Of a stretch of 64,000 nucleotides of DNA, positions 20,850 through 32,800 are shown one piece after another. The DNA is from Platanthera guangdongensis (lineage: Eukaryota; Streptophyta; Magnoliopsida; Asparagales; Orchidaceae). Numbering within the stretch: position 1 is the first letter of the stretch; each line of letters starts with the position of its first letter. Location: the NCBI GenBank assembly GCA_039583875.1, contig CM077153.1, forward strand, positions 119,160,568 through 119,224,567, given 5' to 3'. A model generated the notes under the pieces. That model had not been told where the DNA came from and did no database searches. It saw nothing but the letters and a program-made list of their open reading frames with translations. The translations under genes and the position numbers were made by a program.

Positions 20850-23800
20850 GGTTAGGCCTACGGGATTTCAGGTACGAAAAGTAAAATGTAACGTCCCGAG
20901 AGGTTAAAGGGGATACCTGACGTGAAAAGTTCAGGGAACTTTTGCTGCATCAAGTCCTGCGGCTCACACGTATGACCCTCTTGTCCATGATTCATCCACA
21001 AGATCTTGACCAGCAGAACCTTCTTGCGCCGCAAGACCCATATCCTAGTATCATCTATCCGGATCGGCTCCAAGTGCACCGATTGATCAGAAGCTATTGG
21101 CCCATCTGTAGTCATAATCTACTGCTCAGGCTGAAGTAGAGCTCTCCTAAGGGAGGAGACATGGAAGATGTCATGCAAACCCGCTAGATCTAGCGGCATC
21201 TCCAGTCTGTAAGCCAACTGACCGATCCGTTCCAGGATCCTGTAAGGCCCCATGTATCTCAGACTGAGGTTCTTCCGCCCACGCACATGCAAGACTCCTT
21301 GGACCGGTCGTATGTTCATAAACACCCGGTATCCTACCTAAAACTCTAGTTGATGATGCAGGGCATCGTAATACTTGGCCTGTCTACTTTGGGCCTCCAA
21401 CATCCTATCTCGAATCAACCACACCTCAGCATCCATATCTCGACAAACTCTGAGCCAAGTACCTTCAGATCCTCATCCTGGATCCAAGATAAAGGAGTCC
21501 TGCATCTCTGCCCTTATAAAGCCTCATAAGGGGCCATGCCGATGCTAGACTGGTGGCTGTTATTGTATGATAATTCGATCAGTGGTAGCTGCCTCTCCCA
21601 TGGTTCTCCGTGGTCCAATATGTAAAGACCCTACAAATCCTCCAGTGTTTGATTGGTGCGCTCTATCTGTCCATCTGTTTGAGGATAGAAGGCGGTACTA
21701 TATGTCAACCGGGTCCCCAAATAAGCCTAGACCGACCTCCACTCCTTAGACGTAAATTGTCCATCACGATCAGAAACTATTATCCGCGGCACTCCATGGT
21801 ATCGGACAAACTGCTCCACAAACCTTCACACCAAGTCACCCACTGGAGCGTCCTTCCTGATCGGTAGAAATCTAGCCACCATCATCAATCGATCTACGAT
21901 CACTCATATCGAGTCGTTCCCCGCATGTGACCGAGGAAGAACATGAATGAAATCCATGGCGATATCGTCGAACTTCCACTCCGGCACCGAAAGTGGCTGC
22001 AACAATCCGGCCAGACTCTTACACTCTGCCTTCACTAACTGACAAGCCTGATAATGGGTCACGAATTATGTGATATCCCTCTTCATGCCCGATCAGTACA
22101 TCATCCTCTTCAGGTCGGCCGAAATCTTGGTGATGCCCGGGTGCACCGAGTACCTTGTGTTGTGAGCCTCAGTCATAATGTCCTCCCGAATCCTGCCCCC
22201 AACCGCTATGTACACTCGTCCTCTAAAGCATAACAACCCATCCTTCTTTGTATACTCCCCGGCCGTGCCCGCCTTCAAGGTCCTGAATACTGGCTCTAGC
22301 TTGTCATCAATCCTCTGCTCAGCCCTGACGCGATCTCGAATATCATCGGTAGTGCTCAACGCGGCCAGATACTCGTCATAAAGCTCTGAGTTGTCCGAAG
22401 ACACCAAAGTAATATGCATATCCTCTAACATATGTACCAACTCCATAGCCATCAACTGGGGCTCTGCTCCTGAAGTGGTATCCCTCTGGCTCAGTGCGTC
22501 CGCCACCACATTCACCTTCCTCGGGTGATAGTGTATCATGTACTCATAATAAGGTAGAAACTCCACCCATCATCTCTGGCAGATATTCAACTGCTTCTGC
22601 ATATCAACATATTTCAGATTCTTGTGATCCGAGAATATACCGCAGTGCACACCATAAAGATAATGCCACCAAATCTTCATAGAGAACACCACTGCTCCCA
22701 TCTCCAAGTCATGCACAGGGTAGTTCTGCTCGTGCTTCTTCATCTGGTGGGAGGCATATGCTATCACATGTCCATGCTACATCAGTACATCGCCCATCAC
22801 CTAAAATGATGCATCATTGTACACCTGGAAGCCCTCCTTCCCAGACGGAAGATGGAGGAAAGGGGCCGACGTAAGCCGACCCTTCAACTCATGGAAGGCT
22901 GCCTCACACTACGGCATCCAAACGAATGGAGTGTCCTTCTTCGTCAAAGAAGTGAGTGGGAGGGCCATCTGAGAGAACCCCTGCACAAACTTCCAATAGT
23001 ACCCGACCAATCCCAGAAAAGATTGGATATCTATGGCCGTCCTCAACTGAGGCAAGTCTCGTACTGCCTGAATCTTCACGAGATCCACAACCAATCCTTC
23101 TCCACTGACAATGTGGTCTAAAAATCTACCTCCGTCAGCCAAAACTGGCACTTGCTGAAGTTGGCCTACAACTGATGCTCCCTGAGCTTCTCCAAAGTCA
23201 AGTTCAGATGTTGTGCATGCTCTTCCTTTGTCCTCAAATAAACTTTGGTGGTATGGCTCGAACACCCGGTTCATCAAGCTCATGAAAGCCGATGGGGAAT
23301 TCGTGAGCCCAAAGGGCATCTCGATAAACTCATACAAGCCATATCTGCTACTAAACGCCGTCTTCGGAATGTCTTCTTACAGAATTCGTAGCTGATAGTA
23401 TCCCGACCTCAGATCCAGCTTTGAGAACCAATGTGCTCCCTCTATTTGATCAAATAACTCATCAATCCTTGGTAGTGGATATGTGTTAGGAACTGTCAAT
23501 CAGTTTAGTGCACGATAGTCGATGCATAACCTGAGGGTCCCATCCTTCTACTTGATAAACAAGATTAGAGCTCCCCAAGGCGAGGAGCTTTGCCTATCTA
23601 ATCCAGCCTCCACCAGCTCCTGCAGCTGAGTCCTAAACTCCACCAGCTCCTTCGGAGCCATCCGATAGGGAGCCCTAGACACCGGCTTAGCTCCCGGCAC
23701 CAACTGGATCTGAAAATCCTTCTCCCGGTGCGGCGGCAATCCTGGTAGCTTCTCTGGAAACGCATTCGTAAAGTCCTACACCACCGATATATCCGCAAAC

Positions 23801-24190
23801 ATCATCTTGACCTCGACCATCTCAAAGAATACCTAATAGACCACATCTCCCTGCATGTGGGCCTTGACAGCATGAGTAGAAGATAACATCCTACTAGAGA
23901 CGAGAGTCATACCTTCGAAGGTCACGAAGGTGCCGTCATAACTCAGTACAACCTTCCTTGTCTGTCAATCTATCTGGGTATGGTTCTAAGTAATCCATGT
24001 CATGCACAGAACAAGTTGAAGTCCGACATCCTCATGATCGTAGTCGGGGCCTCGAGTGTCAGACCATCAATGGTCACCATCAGGAGGCACTAAGCAGTAG
24101 CTAAGACCTCCGTCCCGTTGGGGAGATGCGCCCTCCGGGGGACTCCCGAATAATGTCTGACTCCCTCTAGTCCCTTTACGAACTCCTCAG
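20850..24190 (-). pseudogene. Gypsy (Tekay) pol of element D: PR, RT, RNase H, integrase, chromodomain
   Basis: Decayed protease region at 24100-23800. RT starts at LPPHREKDFQIQLVPGAKPV (about 23740), continues with [16 protein letters not shown] and [17 protein letters not shown]. The segment that should hold the catalytic YxDD box is deleted or scrambled after [10 protein letters not shown] (about 23240). RNase H shows [20 protein letters not shown] and SDHKNLKYV. Integrase has the zinc region (HNTRYSVHPG) near 22130, core traces to 21500, and the C-terminal domain LRYMGPYRILERIGQLAYRL at about 21200. The chromodomain (LRRKKVLLVKILWMNHG, PQDLMQQKFPELF) ends near 20910. At least six stops or frameshifts. 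Dead copy. Confidence 0.82.
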
Positions 24191-25263
24191 AGACGAAGTT
24201 GTGTGACACCCCGTATCTACCAAGGTATGGGCAGGTTTGCCGCAAACCATAACTATTCCTGTTTATTTTGATGTGGTTAAGTAACTAGGCCTATGGTTTC
24301 CTTTTTATAGTATGCAACTTTTATTTGTTGTTTCAAAAGTTCAAAAAGTAAATAACAACATAAAATTACTAGCATACCTACAATCACCCTACCCGGGTCC
24401 CGAGGTGGAGCCAAGTCCAGAGCATACACCTTCTCCCTCTCTTGCCTCCGATCTCTGCCCTGGAAACCACGTCCTTTTCCACGGCCTCAGCCTGCAAACT
24501 CCAAAGCAGGCGGGGTAGCCCGTGGTGCCGGTAGAGGTGCCCCACTCATGGGGCAGTTTCTTCGGATGTGCCCTACCTAATGACAGTTGTAGTATTCGGG
24601 CGGGGGAAGTGCCACACCTCCGAGCCTCTGTATATCCCACATCTGAAGAGGTTGAGGGGCTAACACCACCAGCTCCCTTGGCTCCTATCTCCCCTCTTGG
24701 CGGGGTTGGTCCTCTGCCCTTATCTCATCAACAAGGAGGCTCCTCCGCTGATCATTCCAGCCTCCCAGACCCTGATCCTCAATTGGCCTCTTCCGTCCTC
24801 GAGTCGTGTGCCAATCAACCTCCATCCTCTTTGCCATCTCCAAAGTTCGAGGTATAGGCCAGTCGGATACAAATAGAAGAGCCTGTGTTAGATCCTCACG
24901 AAGGACCTTATACAACCATTTGCTATACCCCGCATCATCCAGGTAATAGGAGTTTGCAAACCGGGCTAAGTGAGTGAACTCCCGGTGGTACTCTAGCACC
25001 GTCCTGTTGCCCTGCCTCAGCTGCATGAACCTATCTTCCAGCTCGTCTCTTGCGGACTATGGGATGAAGTGTTCTAACAGTGCGGCCCTGAACTCCTCCC
25101 AAGTGATATCAGCAATTTCTCGATCTGCAAACAATGTCTCCAGAAGTGTCTTCCACCACCTCTTGGCATGAGAATCCAAGCAAGAGACCATCAAAGGAAC
25201 AATCTCCTCCCACGGGCACCGTATCCCAATCAGCATATTGAACATGATATCAAGCCACTCTTC
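24191..25263 (-). pseudogene. Gypsy gag of element D, C-terminal part
   Basis: Gag core SHAKRWWKTLLETLF and ADITWEEFRAALLEHFIP (25190-25060), then QGNRTVLEYHREFTHLARFA, typical of Tekay gag. A zinc knuckle remnant near 24610-24550 reads YNCH*VGHIRRNCP: the first Cys has become Tyr, and a Gln codon has become TAG. Frames change at 25057 and 24690. Bases 24191-24400 are an A/T-rich piece with no clear similarity. The N-terminal part of gag continues beyond element C at 29380. Confidence 0.78.
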
Positions 25264-26621
25264 TGAAAGTTAGGGGGATAGATCTTAACTTAACTAATTA
25301 GAGTTATATGTAAATATATCACAGCACAAAGTAAATAAACAAAGTAATCAAGCAACACAGAAGAGACACAAGGATTTTATAATGGTTCCCCAACCTGGGT
25401 ACATCTACTCTTCTACAACCCTGGTAGGAATCCACTCAGATTTTTGATCAGGTGCTTGACAGAAATTAGCTTTTGATCAGGTGCTCAAAAACCAAATCCT
25501 CAAGTCTTTTGATTAGGTGACTTGTAACCAGGAATCACTTTTGAAGGGAGATGACAACCCTTTACATAGTGGGGGTGAGAGAGTTGATGATGTCTTCTCT
25601 GTCAACAGTCAGAGAGAAGACTTGTGGATTATTGATGGTAGCAAAATCTCCCCCTGAGATGTTGAATGGTTCAGGTTTGTAGGAAGCTTTGCTGTAGGGT
25701 GATTGGCCTTCACAGTGATGATGATCTCCAGTAAGCTTTTAGACTGATATTGATTAATTGTCTGATGAAAGCTTGGAGTAGATGATCTCTGATGATTATC
25801 TTCTTTGATGATGTAGAGTTCCTCTTTCTGTAGAAAGCCTTTTTAATGTCGTTCTACTGTTCTTGTTCTTTTTGTGCACTGTTACTTCTGTATCTTGTCT
25901 GATTCAAAAACATTTGAATTGATTTATCTTGACGATAATGACTAATTGATTCCCGAGAATGGTAATTGCTTTGGGAATCAATTAGCAATAATTCCTGATT
26001 TTCTTCTTAATTAATGCAGCCTCCAAACGGCTATATTCAGACGAATATATGGCATTAATTCTGATGGGAATTATCTGCTTTAATTAAGCCTTAATTAATT
26101 CCGCCAGCTGTAATTAATCCGCCTGGAAACTCAACACAGAATTCGTCAACCGGAGCCTGCAGTTCGTTGAGCTCAGCTTCTGTGTTCGTCGACTAGATAA
26201 CTTCTGTTCGTCGAGCTGAGTTCTAAGATCGTCGATCTGATAACAGAGCTATATTGGCTTCTGAACCTTTGCCTTTTTTGTCTGAAGTTCGTCGAGCTGA
26301 TAACTGGCTTGAGTTCACCGATCGTCAACCTGAGTTCGACATTCGTCGAACTTAGTTGGATTTCGTCGAGCTGACCATCTTGCTTGAGCCCTGAGTTCGT
26401 CGACCTGAGTTCAGGGAATGAACTCAGAATTCGTCGACCTGAGTTCGACGTTCGTCGAACTCTGTTCGACTATCGTCGAGCTGATATTCTGACTGCTGCA
26501 TTACTTCGAATTATTCTGAGTAAATCTGGAGATAAACCTATGACCGATGACTATACATTTTGGGTCAATCTAAACAATCGTAATAGTGATCCTTGCCCAA
26601 ATCAGAACTAGGGTTCCAATA
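25264..26621 (-). repeat. 3' LTR of element C
   Basis: 1358 bp. It contains about 204 bp (roughly 25942-26145) missing from the other LTR. Promoter core on the - strand near 25375-25395 (one base changed: CCATTATAAAAT). TCGTCGA array at 26140-26480. Confidence 0.9.
26140..26480. repeat. TCGTCGA array in U3 of C
   Basis: About fifteen copies of TCGTCGA, GTCGACC, TCGACGA or TCGACG variants, usually within GAGTTCGACGTTCGTCGAAC-like palindromes. The second LTR has the matching array at 28938-29240. Confidence 0.85.
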
Positions 26622-26637
26622 ATCTCCCCCTATTTGG
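26622..26637 (-). promoter_or_regulatory. Polypurine tract of element C
   Basis: AAATAGGGGGAGAT on the - strand, adjacent to the 3' LTR. Confidence 0.85.
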
Positions 26638-27100
26638 GTAATGACACTATTTACATAAGAAACACATAAAAATACAAAGCAAAAATAATCTGCTTGATTT
26701 ATAAGATTTTCAGCAGATTTACATGGATGCTTTTTAGAAATGAAATGAAATAAGCTACTGTCACAACTTAGACAGTTTCTATAGATAGTCTCCTTTTATC
26801 TTCATTGCCTTGCCCAAGTTCTCTGTGATGGCTGAAACTATGGCTTTTGATTACTATCACATGCCATAATTCCTCTATGGTAGGACATGCCTTTTCCTGA
26901 AAAGAGAGGTTAGAAGTTCTGGACCCAGATTACCTTGGGTCCAGGTTCCCTTTTATAATAATTAGAGATAAAAGAGCATTTAGGTTGATCCTTGTATCCA
27001 AGTGGATGATATTTCCAAGGAGGGATTATCCACTTAGTGAAAGGATTTTTAGAATGCTGACTTCGATGATAATTTTGAAGAGAACTAAAGTTTCTGTTCT
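26638..27100 (-). other. 3' internal non-coding region of C
   Basis: A/T-rich sequence without an open frame or domain I recognise. A short stretch near 26925-26950 (TGGGTCCAGGTTCCC) resembles the TTGGGTCCTAGGTTCC stretch that follows gag in A and B (13600, 47925), so this is probably the remnant 3' flank of gag. Confidence 0.5.
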
Positions 27101-27360
27101 GAAATCTTGAGTTCGACGAATTAATGTACTTTCGTCAAGCTGAGTTCGACGAATGGTATTGACTTCGTCGAGCTCTGTTCACAGAATGACTTTCTGTATT
27201 CCGTTTTCGTCGATCTCTGTTCGATGAGTGATATCTATTTCGTCGACCATAGATTCCTGAACAGTTGAAATCAAAATCTTGGTTCATAGTTCGTTGAGCT
27301 GAGTTCGACGAATAGTATTGATTTCGTCGAGCTCGGTTTGACGAATTATTTTGAACTAAG
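27100..27360. repeat. Internal TCGTCGA/TTCGACGAAT array of C
   Basis: Repeated TTCGTCGAGCTGAGTTCGACGAAT-like units (about eight TCGTCGA/TCGACGA sites). When translated in the gag frame it yields repetitive NRARRNQYHSSNSA, which I regard as a by-product. It keeps the second-array position seen in S and A although C has lost the downstream aORF. Confidence 0.8.
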
Positions 27361-28120
27361 ATTTTCTGAAGATTTTTATATTGATTTGATTTATTCTCTG
27401 GCAATTCTTCAATAGTTTTATTTATCACCTCTAATTTTTCTTTTAGTTTATATGATTCTAAAAGACTTATCTTTTCAAAAGCATTTTTCAAATCTTGTTT
27501 AAGTTTTAAATTTTCTGAAGATACAATATTTAATTTCTCTCTGAGAAGTTTTATTTCCTTCTCAGATTGAATTAAATCTTTACCTAATAACTTAAATTCT
27601 CCTGATGAAAGATCAAGGGTAGAGATTACCTGATCTTCTTCTTCTGATTCACACTCTGATTCTTTTTCAGAGTTGCTGCAACAGGCATTTATTGCCATTA
27701 GGCAAAATTATTTTCCCTTGCCTCTTCTTCATCTTCAGTTGTGCAGGATGAGACTTCAGAGTCACTCCAGGTTTCAGCTTTAAGGTTTCTTTCTTTAGCT
27801 GATCCAGCAGCCATTTCTGTGAGGGAGTCCCACATGTCTTTTACAGATGAACATTCAGCAACTTCCTGAAAAATGTCATCAGACATTGATTGTGCAAGAA
27901 TGTTCATTGCTTGTGCATCAGCAATCTTTAATCTTTTCTGGTCTTCTGTCCATTGAGATGGTGGAACAACATTTGGACTTGTTGTATCCACTGATTGATA
28001 AGGACCTGATAAGATGGAATTAAAAATATTTTCATCAATAGAGTTCATATAAAACCTAATCCTTGTCTTCCATAGTGCAAGCTTATCTAGATTGCATATG
28101 GGTATCAGGTGCTTGAACAC
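27360..28120 (-). pseudogene. copia gag of element C
   Basis: Starts near 28120 (FKHLIPICNLDKLALWKTRIRFYM). The gag core is seen in DAQAMNILAQSMSDDIFQEVAECSS and KDMWDSLTE, followed by an acidic stretch. A one-base frameshift at about 27698 (TAATG overlap) interrupts it before MAINACC, a point normally read through in Sirevirus gag. A Lys/Glu/Leu-rich coiled coil (QSEKEIKLLREKLNIVSSEN) runs to about 27400 and then degenerates into the repeat array. There is no zinc knuckle, so RNA binding would be impaired. Confidence 0.75.
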
Positions 28121-28208
28121 TCATCAATTTGTGTCATGATAACTCTAAAGATATTTAAGATCTATTAGATCATTTTGGTTCAGGTGTTAGCCTATAAAAC
28201 CCAAGTAA

Positions 28209-28223
28209 CCTCCTCTGATACCA
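28209..28223 (-). promoter_or_regulatory. Primer binding site of C (tRNA-iMet)
   Basis: TGGTATCAGAGGAGG on the - strand, two bases after the 5' LTR; it matches initiator Met tRNA over the first eleven bases. Confidence 0.85.
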
Positions 28224-28225
28224 AT

Positions 28226-29379
28226 TGAAAGTTAGGGGGATAGATCTTAACTTAACTAATTAGAGTTATATGTAAATATATCACAGCACAAAGTAAATAA
28301 ACAAAGTAATCAAGCAACACAAAAGAGACACAAGGATTTTATAGTGGTTCTCCAACCTGGGTACATCCACTCTTCTACCACCCTGGTAGGAATCCACTAA
28401 GATTTTTGATCAGGTGCCTGACACCAATGAGCTTTTGATCAGGTGCTCAAAAACCAAATCCTCAAGTCTTTTGATCAGGTGACTTGTAACCAGGAATCAC
28501 TTTTGAAGTGAGATGGCAACCCTTTACATAGTGGGGGTGAGAGAGTTGATTATGTCTTCTCTATCAATAGTCAGAGAGAAGACTTGTGGATTATTGATGG
28601 TTGTAAAAGCTCCCCCTGAGATGTTGAATGGTTCAGGTTTGCAGGAAGCTTTGCTATAGGGTGATAGGCCTTCACAGTGATGATGATCTCCATTAAGCTT
28701 TTAGACTGATATTGATTAGTTGTCTGATGAAAGCTTGGAGTAGATGAACTCTGATGATTATCTTATTTGATGATGCAGAGTTTCTCTTTCTGTAGAAAGC
28801 CTTTTTAATGTCATTCTACTGTTCTTGTTCTTTTTGTGTACTGTTGCTTCTGTATCTTGTCTGATTCAAAACATTTTAATTGATTTATCTTGACGGTAAT
28901 GACTAATTGATTCCCGAGAATGGTAATTGCTCAGCTTCTGTGTTCGTCGACCAGATAACTTCTGTTCATCGAGCTGAGTTCCAAGATCGTCGATCTGATA
29001 ACAGAGCTTTATTTTCTTCTGAACCTTTGCCTTTTCTGTCTGAAGTTCGTCGAGCTGATAACTGGCTTGAGTTCACCGATCGTCGACCTGAGTTCGACAT
29101 TCGTCGAACTTAGCTGGATTTAGTCGAGCTGACCGTCTTGCTTGAGCCCTGAGTTCGTCGACCTGAGTTCAGGGAATAAACTAAGAATTTGTCGACCTGA
29201 GTTTGACGTTCATCGAACTCAGTTCGACTATCGTCGAGTTGATATTCTGACTGCTGCATTACTTGGAATTCTTCTGAGTAAATCTGGAGATAAACCTATG
29301 ACCCATGACTATATATTTTGGTTCAATCTAAACAATCCTAATAGTGATCCTTGCCCAAATCAGAACTAGGGTTCCAACA
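28226..29379 (-). repeat. 5' LTR of element C
   Basis: 1154 bp, identical in structure to 25264-26621 except for the 204-bp deletion at about 28930. Three TTTTGATCAGGTG motifs near 28406-28475 lie just upstream (in element sense) of the promoter core at 28337-28355. Confidence 0.9.
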
Positions 29380-29710
29380 TCTTCCATCTGTACGGTCGAC
29401 TCCGTCCCAATGTAAGATTAGATAGAGAGTCCTCGGAAGATGCTCAACCAATTGGCCCCCGGGTTCGGGTGTGGAGCAGGAGCATGTTGGGCCCTTAAAG
29501 CCTCCAAAATAAGTGTTAGAGACAACCCCATCTACGACTGTAGAAACTGAGTGGGAGTCGGGGGAGGTTGTGAAATATTCGGAGTTTGCTGAGCTCCGCC
29601 CTGCAGTGTAGGATGTGCTAGGGGCTGCATAACAAAGGCCAATTGTAAGAAATTTGACCCAAATCAAGTTAAAAGTGGACAATTACATATGATCCCCCAT
29701 ATGGGCACAC
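29380..29710 (-). pseudogene. Gypsy gag of element D, N-terminal part
   Basis: Continuation of the gag of D on the far side of element C, starting with the duplicated TCTTC. Fragments such as APAPHPNPGANWL can be read, with stops. No full domain is intact. The short leader (29711-29801) joins it to the primer site. Confidence 0.6.
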
Positions 29711-29801
29711 CGCAGCTTCCGCTGCTTAGTTTGTCCCCAAACTAAACTCGAGCGGGGGTGACCCAGGGTTAGTGGACTTTTACACTTCTGATCGAGGTTT
29801 C

Positions 29802-29813
29802 CCTATGATACCA
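29802..29813 (-). promoter_or_regulatory. Primer binding site of D
   Basis: TGGTATCATAGG on the - strand, three bases after the 5' LTR. It matches the tRNA-iMet site over eight bases (TGGTATCA) and then departs. Element E has the same variant. Confidence 0.75.
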
Positions 29814-29816
29814 GTT

Positions 29817-32800
29817 TGTAGGACCCCATGTTTTTTGCAAAACCAACAGGGTCTTTTGCCCAAAATCGCCGCTTTACGGTGACACCAACACACCCGTCAA
29901 GGTCGTCACTACAAAAATCCGATCCTGCCGGCCATACCGATCGCAGAAGCGAAGAGTAAAATTATAAGTACTTGAGTAAAATGAAACTCAATGCTGGTCC
30001 ACCAGAAATCTTATTAATATAAATAGATCTCCACGAAGGGAGAGTCCACAATAACAACAAATCAAGTACTAATAAAAAGGGCTCATGCCCGATACATCAT
30101 GATCCTCACTATAAGTCACTCATCACGGAAGCAAATCTATATTAATTATTGATTATTGGGACTAACTGTCCCTATTGACTGAACTCCCATGCTAGACTGT
30201 CCCGTCTCCAAGCGCACCGACATCTGGGGCTCCATCCCGTAGTTCGGCTCCACGATCCCCTAAAATGATTTGGTCAATGACCGTTAGTCTAAAAGACTAA
30301 GTCCTATAATCCCCCACCCCTCCCCCATGGTTCCTAGGTACCGAGCGGGGAGAAGGAAAGCAAAAGTATTTAAGGTGGAGAGTAATAAAAGTAAGTAGTT
30401 GACGGCGAAACTAGTCTATCATGAGTGTATAATCGCTGCAAGTATAAGTAAGCAAATAGTAGGTAAGCAATATAAGAATACACATGAAAAGATGAGAAAG
30501 TAAAGGTACAAGAAGGTAAACTGAGTAAGTAACCATAACCTATAAGAATGCACATACAAACCTATAGACCAAGGGGTCGTTTTGCAAGGCCTATTGTATA
30601 AAGAGTCTTATACCAATTTATACAATAGGTGTCAAGGGTTATATGCAATGAACATGCCATGACATGCAAGTAAACTATGATAAGAACATGCAGGTGCAAC
30701 ACACACACACACGACTCTGTGCACACAGACCATTAGTTCCCACTTTCTAGAGCCTATCCTCCCAGGACACCTCCGTAGTGGCAAACAGAAGCGGTGGGTT
30801 GGGCCTCGCCCACCTCTAAACCAGTATCAACACTACCAATCAGACCTATTATATGACTCAATGCTGGTGCACTAAGATGAGCTCTTGCGTACTCTCGCCG
30901 GCTAGCACACCAGACTATATTTGGTTAAGTGCTAAACCACACTTGCCGAATCAACATACTGGTGTCAGTGTGATGACTCTCCAATACTGAAGACCCACCA
31001 CCTTATCATTATGCACATGAAACAGTAATGTATTTCCCACCATGCCAGAGCTCCCCGGACCATCCTGTCAGTCACAAAATAATCCGAGCCATCGGCTCAC
31101 CAGACTAACCTGCCCATCACCAAAAACACCGAGCCTACCGCTTGTGAGACCCAACCTAACTCCCACAACACCGGGGAGTGTGAGTGTAAGTGTAATCCTA
31201 GTGTATTCATAATTACTCTTGTAATCCATTTAGTCTTGCGGCTTACGTTAACCTTGCACTGCCCAAGGCATTCCCTGTGAAGGGCTCTCGAGGGCAGTAG
31301 GAACTACGATGGGCTGAAGCCCAAAGCTCCCTTTCGTAAGGTACTTATTATTGTTGGTATCTACCCATAACCAACCCCATTAAAAGTTATACTTAATCTA
31401 ACCCTAGTGTATTTGACTCTCTCTCTCTCTCCCTCTCTCTCCCTCGACAGGAAGGACGATGTTTCGTCGATCCCGTGCACCACTTAATACCAGTCAACCC
31501 AATACTTCTACAACATGTCTCCAAATGATGAACTCATTTTCGCTTCACCAAAAATCAGTAAACTATCAACCCTAACTCCATATGTCCATTCCTCATGTTA
31601 TCACAATTTCACAGTTTTACTATATGTAAACCAATCTAAGCTATATGATGTACATGACAGGAGGTACTCCAAATTTTCATCCAAAGGCCCTAAGAAAATT
31701 ATTGTTGGTCTATAATGACACATTTAGCCTAAATCCAGAAACTCATAATTTTCCTAATTAATTTGGCATTTATTAAATTTTCACAAAAGTTAGGCCATGA
31801 GTAATTTTGTTCATGAAGTACTAGATTTCCTTAAGTTATGCCAATCCAAAAATTATGAACACTATATGATAGCAAAATATCTATGAATTCCAAATTTCAT
31901 AGATTTTTATAAACGTAGTATCCTCTAAATAATTAATTCAATGTAATTCAAATAATTAGAATTAATGAAGGGAGTACCATAAATCATTGTCCAAAAATTA
32001 TATAAAAATTACCAGAGCCTTTTAATGATAAAAAAACACTACTGACTAAGTTACATGGAATTCCAAGGTTAGTGAGCTATGTAGAAAAATAATTTAAATA
32101 ATTCCATTATAGTGCACTTGTGAAGGAACATTCTTATAAACTCATCCAAATAACATATAACAATTTATCTAGGCTTTATTAGGACCTAAAAAGTTATCTG
32201 GCCAAGTAACACAATTTTCTAGCATGATATTCTATTTATTATTTATTTTCCAAAATAAGGTGCACTAGTTCACTTTACACATGAAGTACTAAGAGAAAAT
32301 GCCCAAATAATCCAAATAATTTACTTATGCATCTAAATGACATTAAATTAACCTTGCTAGAGTTTCATATCATTCTAAGTTAATTTAACCATGGTTACTT
32401 CAAAATAATCACAAGGGGCAAGATGAAGGTTATAACTACTAGTATGGGCTACTGCTTTCTAAATATCCTATAATATATTTCAGAGGTCAATATCAGTATA
32501 GAATTACTCCTACCAAAATCTCATGAAGATCCAAAATCATATGACCCTTCAATATTTACATACAAGGTATAGGCCTAAACTATCCATAATTGGTTTAAGT
32601 TGTGTGCCTAAGTCTAAATATCACCAAATTCCTTCCTAGGGATATTTAACATCCTAGGATTACATGGATTAACCTCCAAGTCCATACATGGATATATCAC
32701 ACCATGTCCTTCACAAACCCCCAAAGCTCAACCTTAGGGTTTGAACTAGGGTCCTAGGGCAAATCCACCCGAATCCACCCTAAACTCCATGTGAGTGTGT

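Larger units (their letters stand above)
25264..29379 (-). mobile_element. Element C: small non-autonomous Sirevirus-like copia (gag only), 4116 bp
   Basis: Exact 5-bp duplication TCTTC at 25259-25263 and 29380-29384. Two LTRs start TGAAAGTTAGG and end CCAATA/CCAACA. The primer site is for tRNA-iMet and the polypurine tract AAATAGGGGGAGAT matches that of S. The internal region of about 1.6 kb holds only a broken gag and a TCGTCGA array; no pol and no aORF. LTR similarity (TGATCAGGTG motifs, promoter core, TCGTCGA array) makes it a deletion derivative or relative of S. It is inserted in the gag of D. Confidence 0.9.

Noticed and set aside
27135..27360. NRARRNQYHSSNSA repeat as a real C-terminal domain of gag in C
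   Set aside because: It is the translated TCGTCGA array; other gag proteins here end in a zinc knuckle instead.
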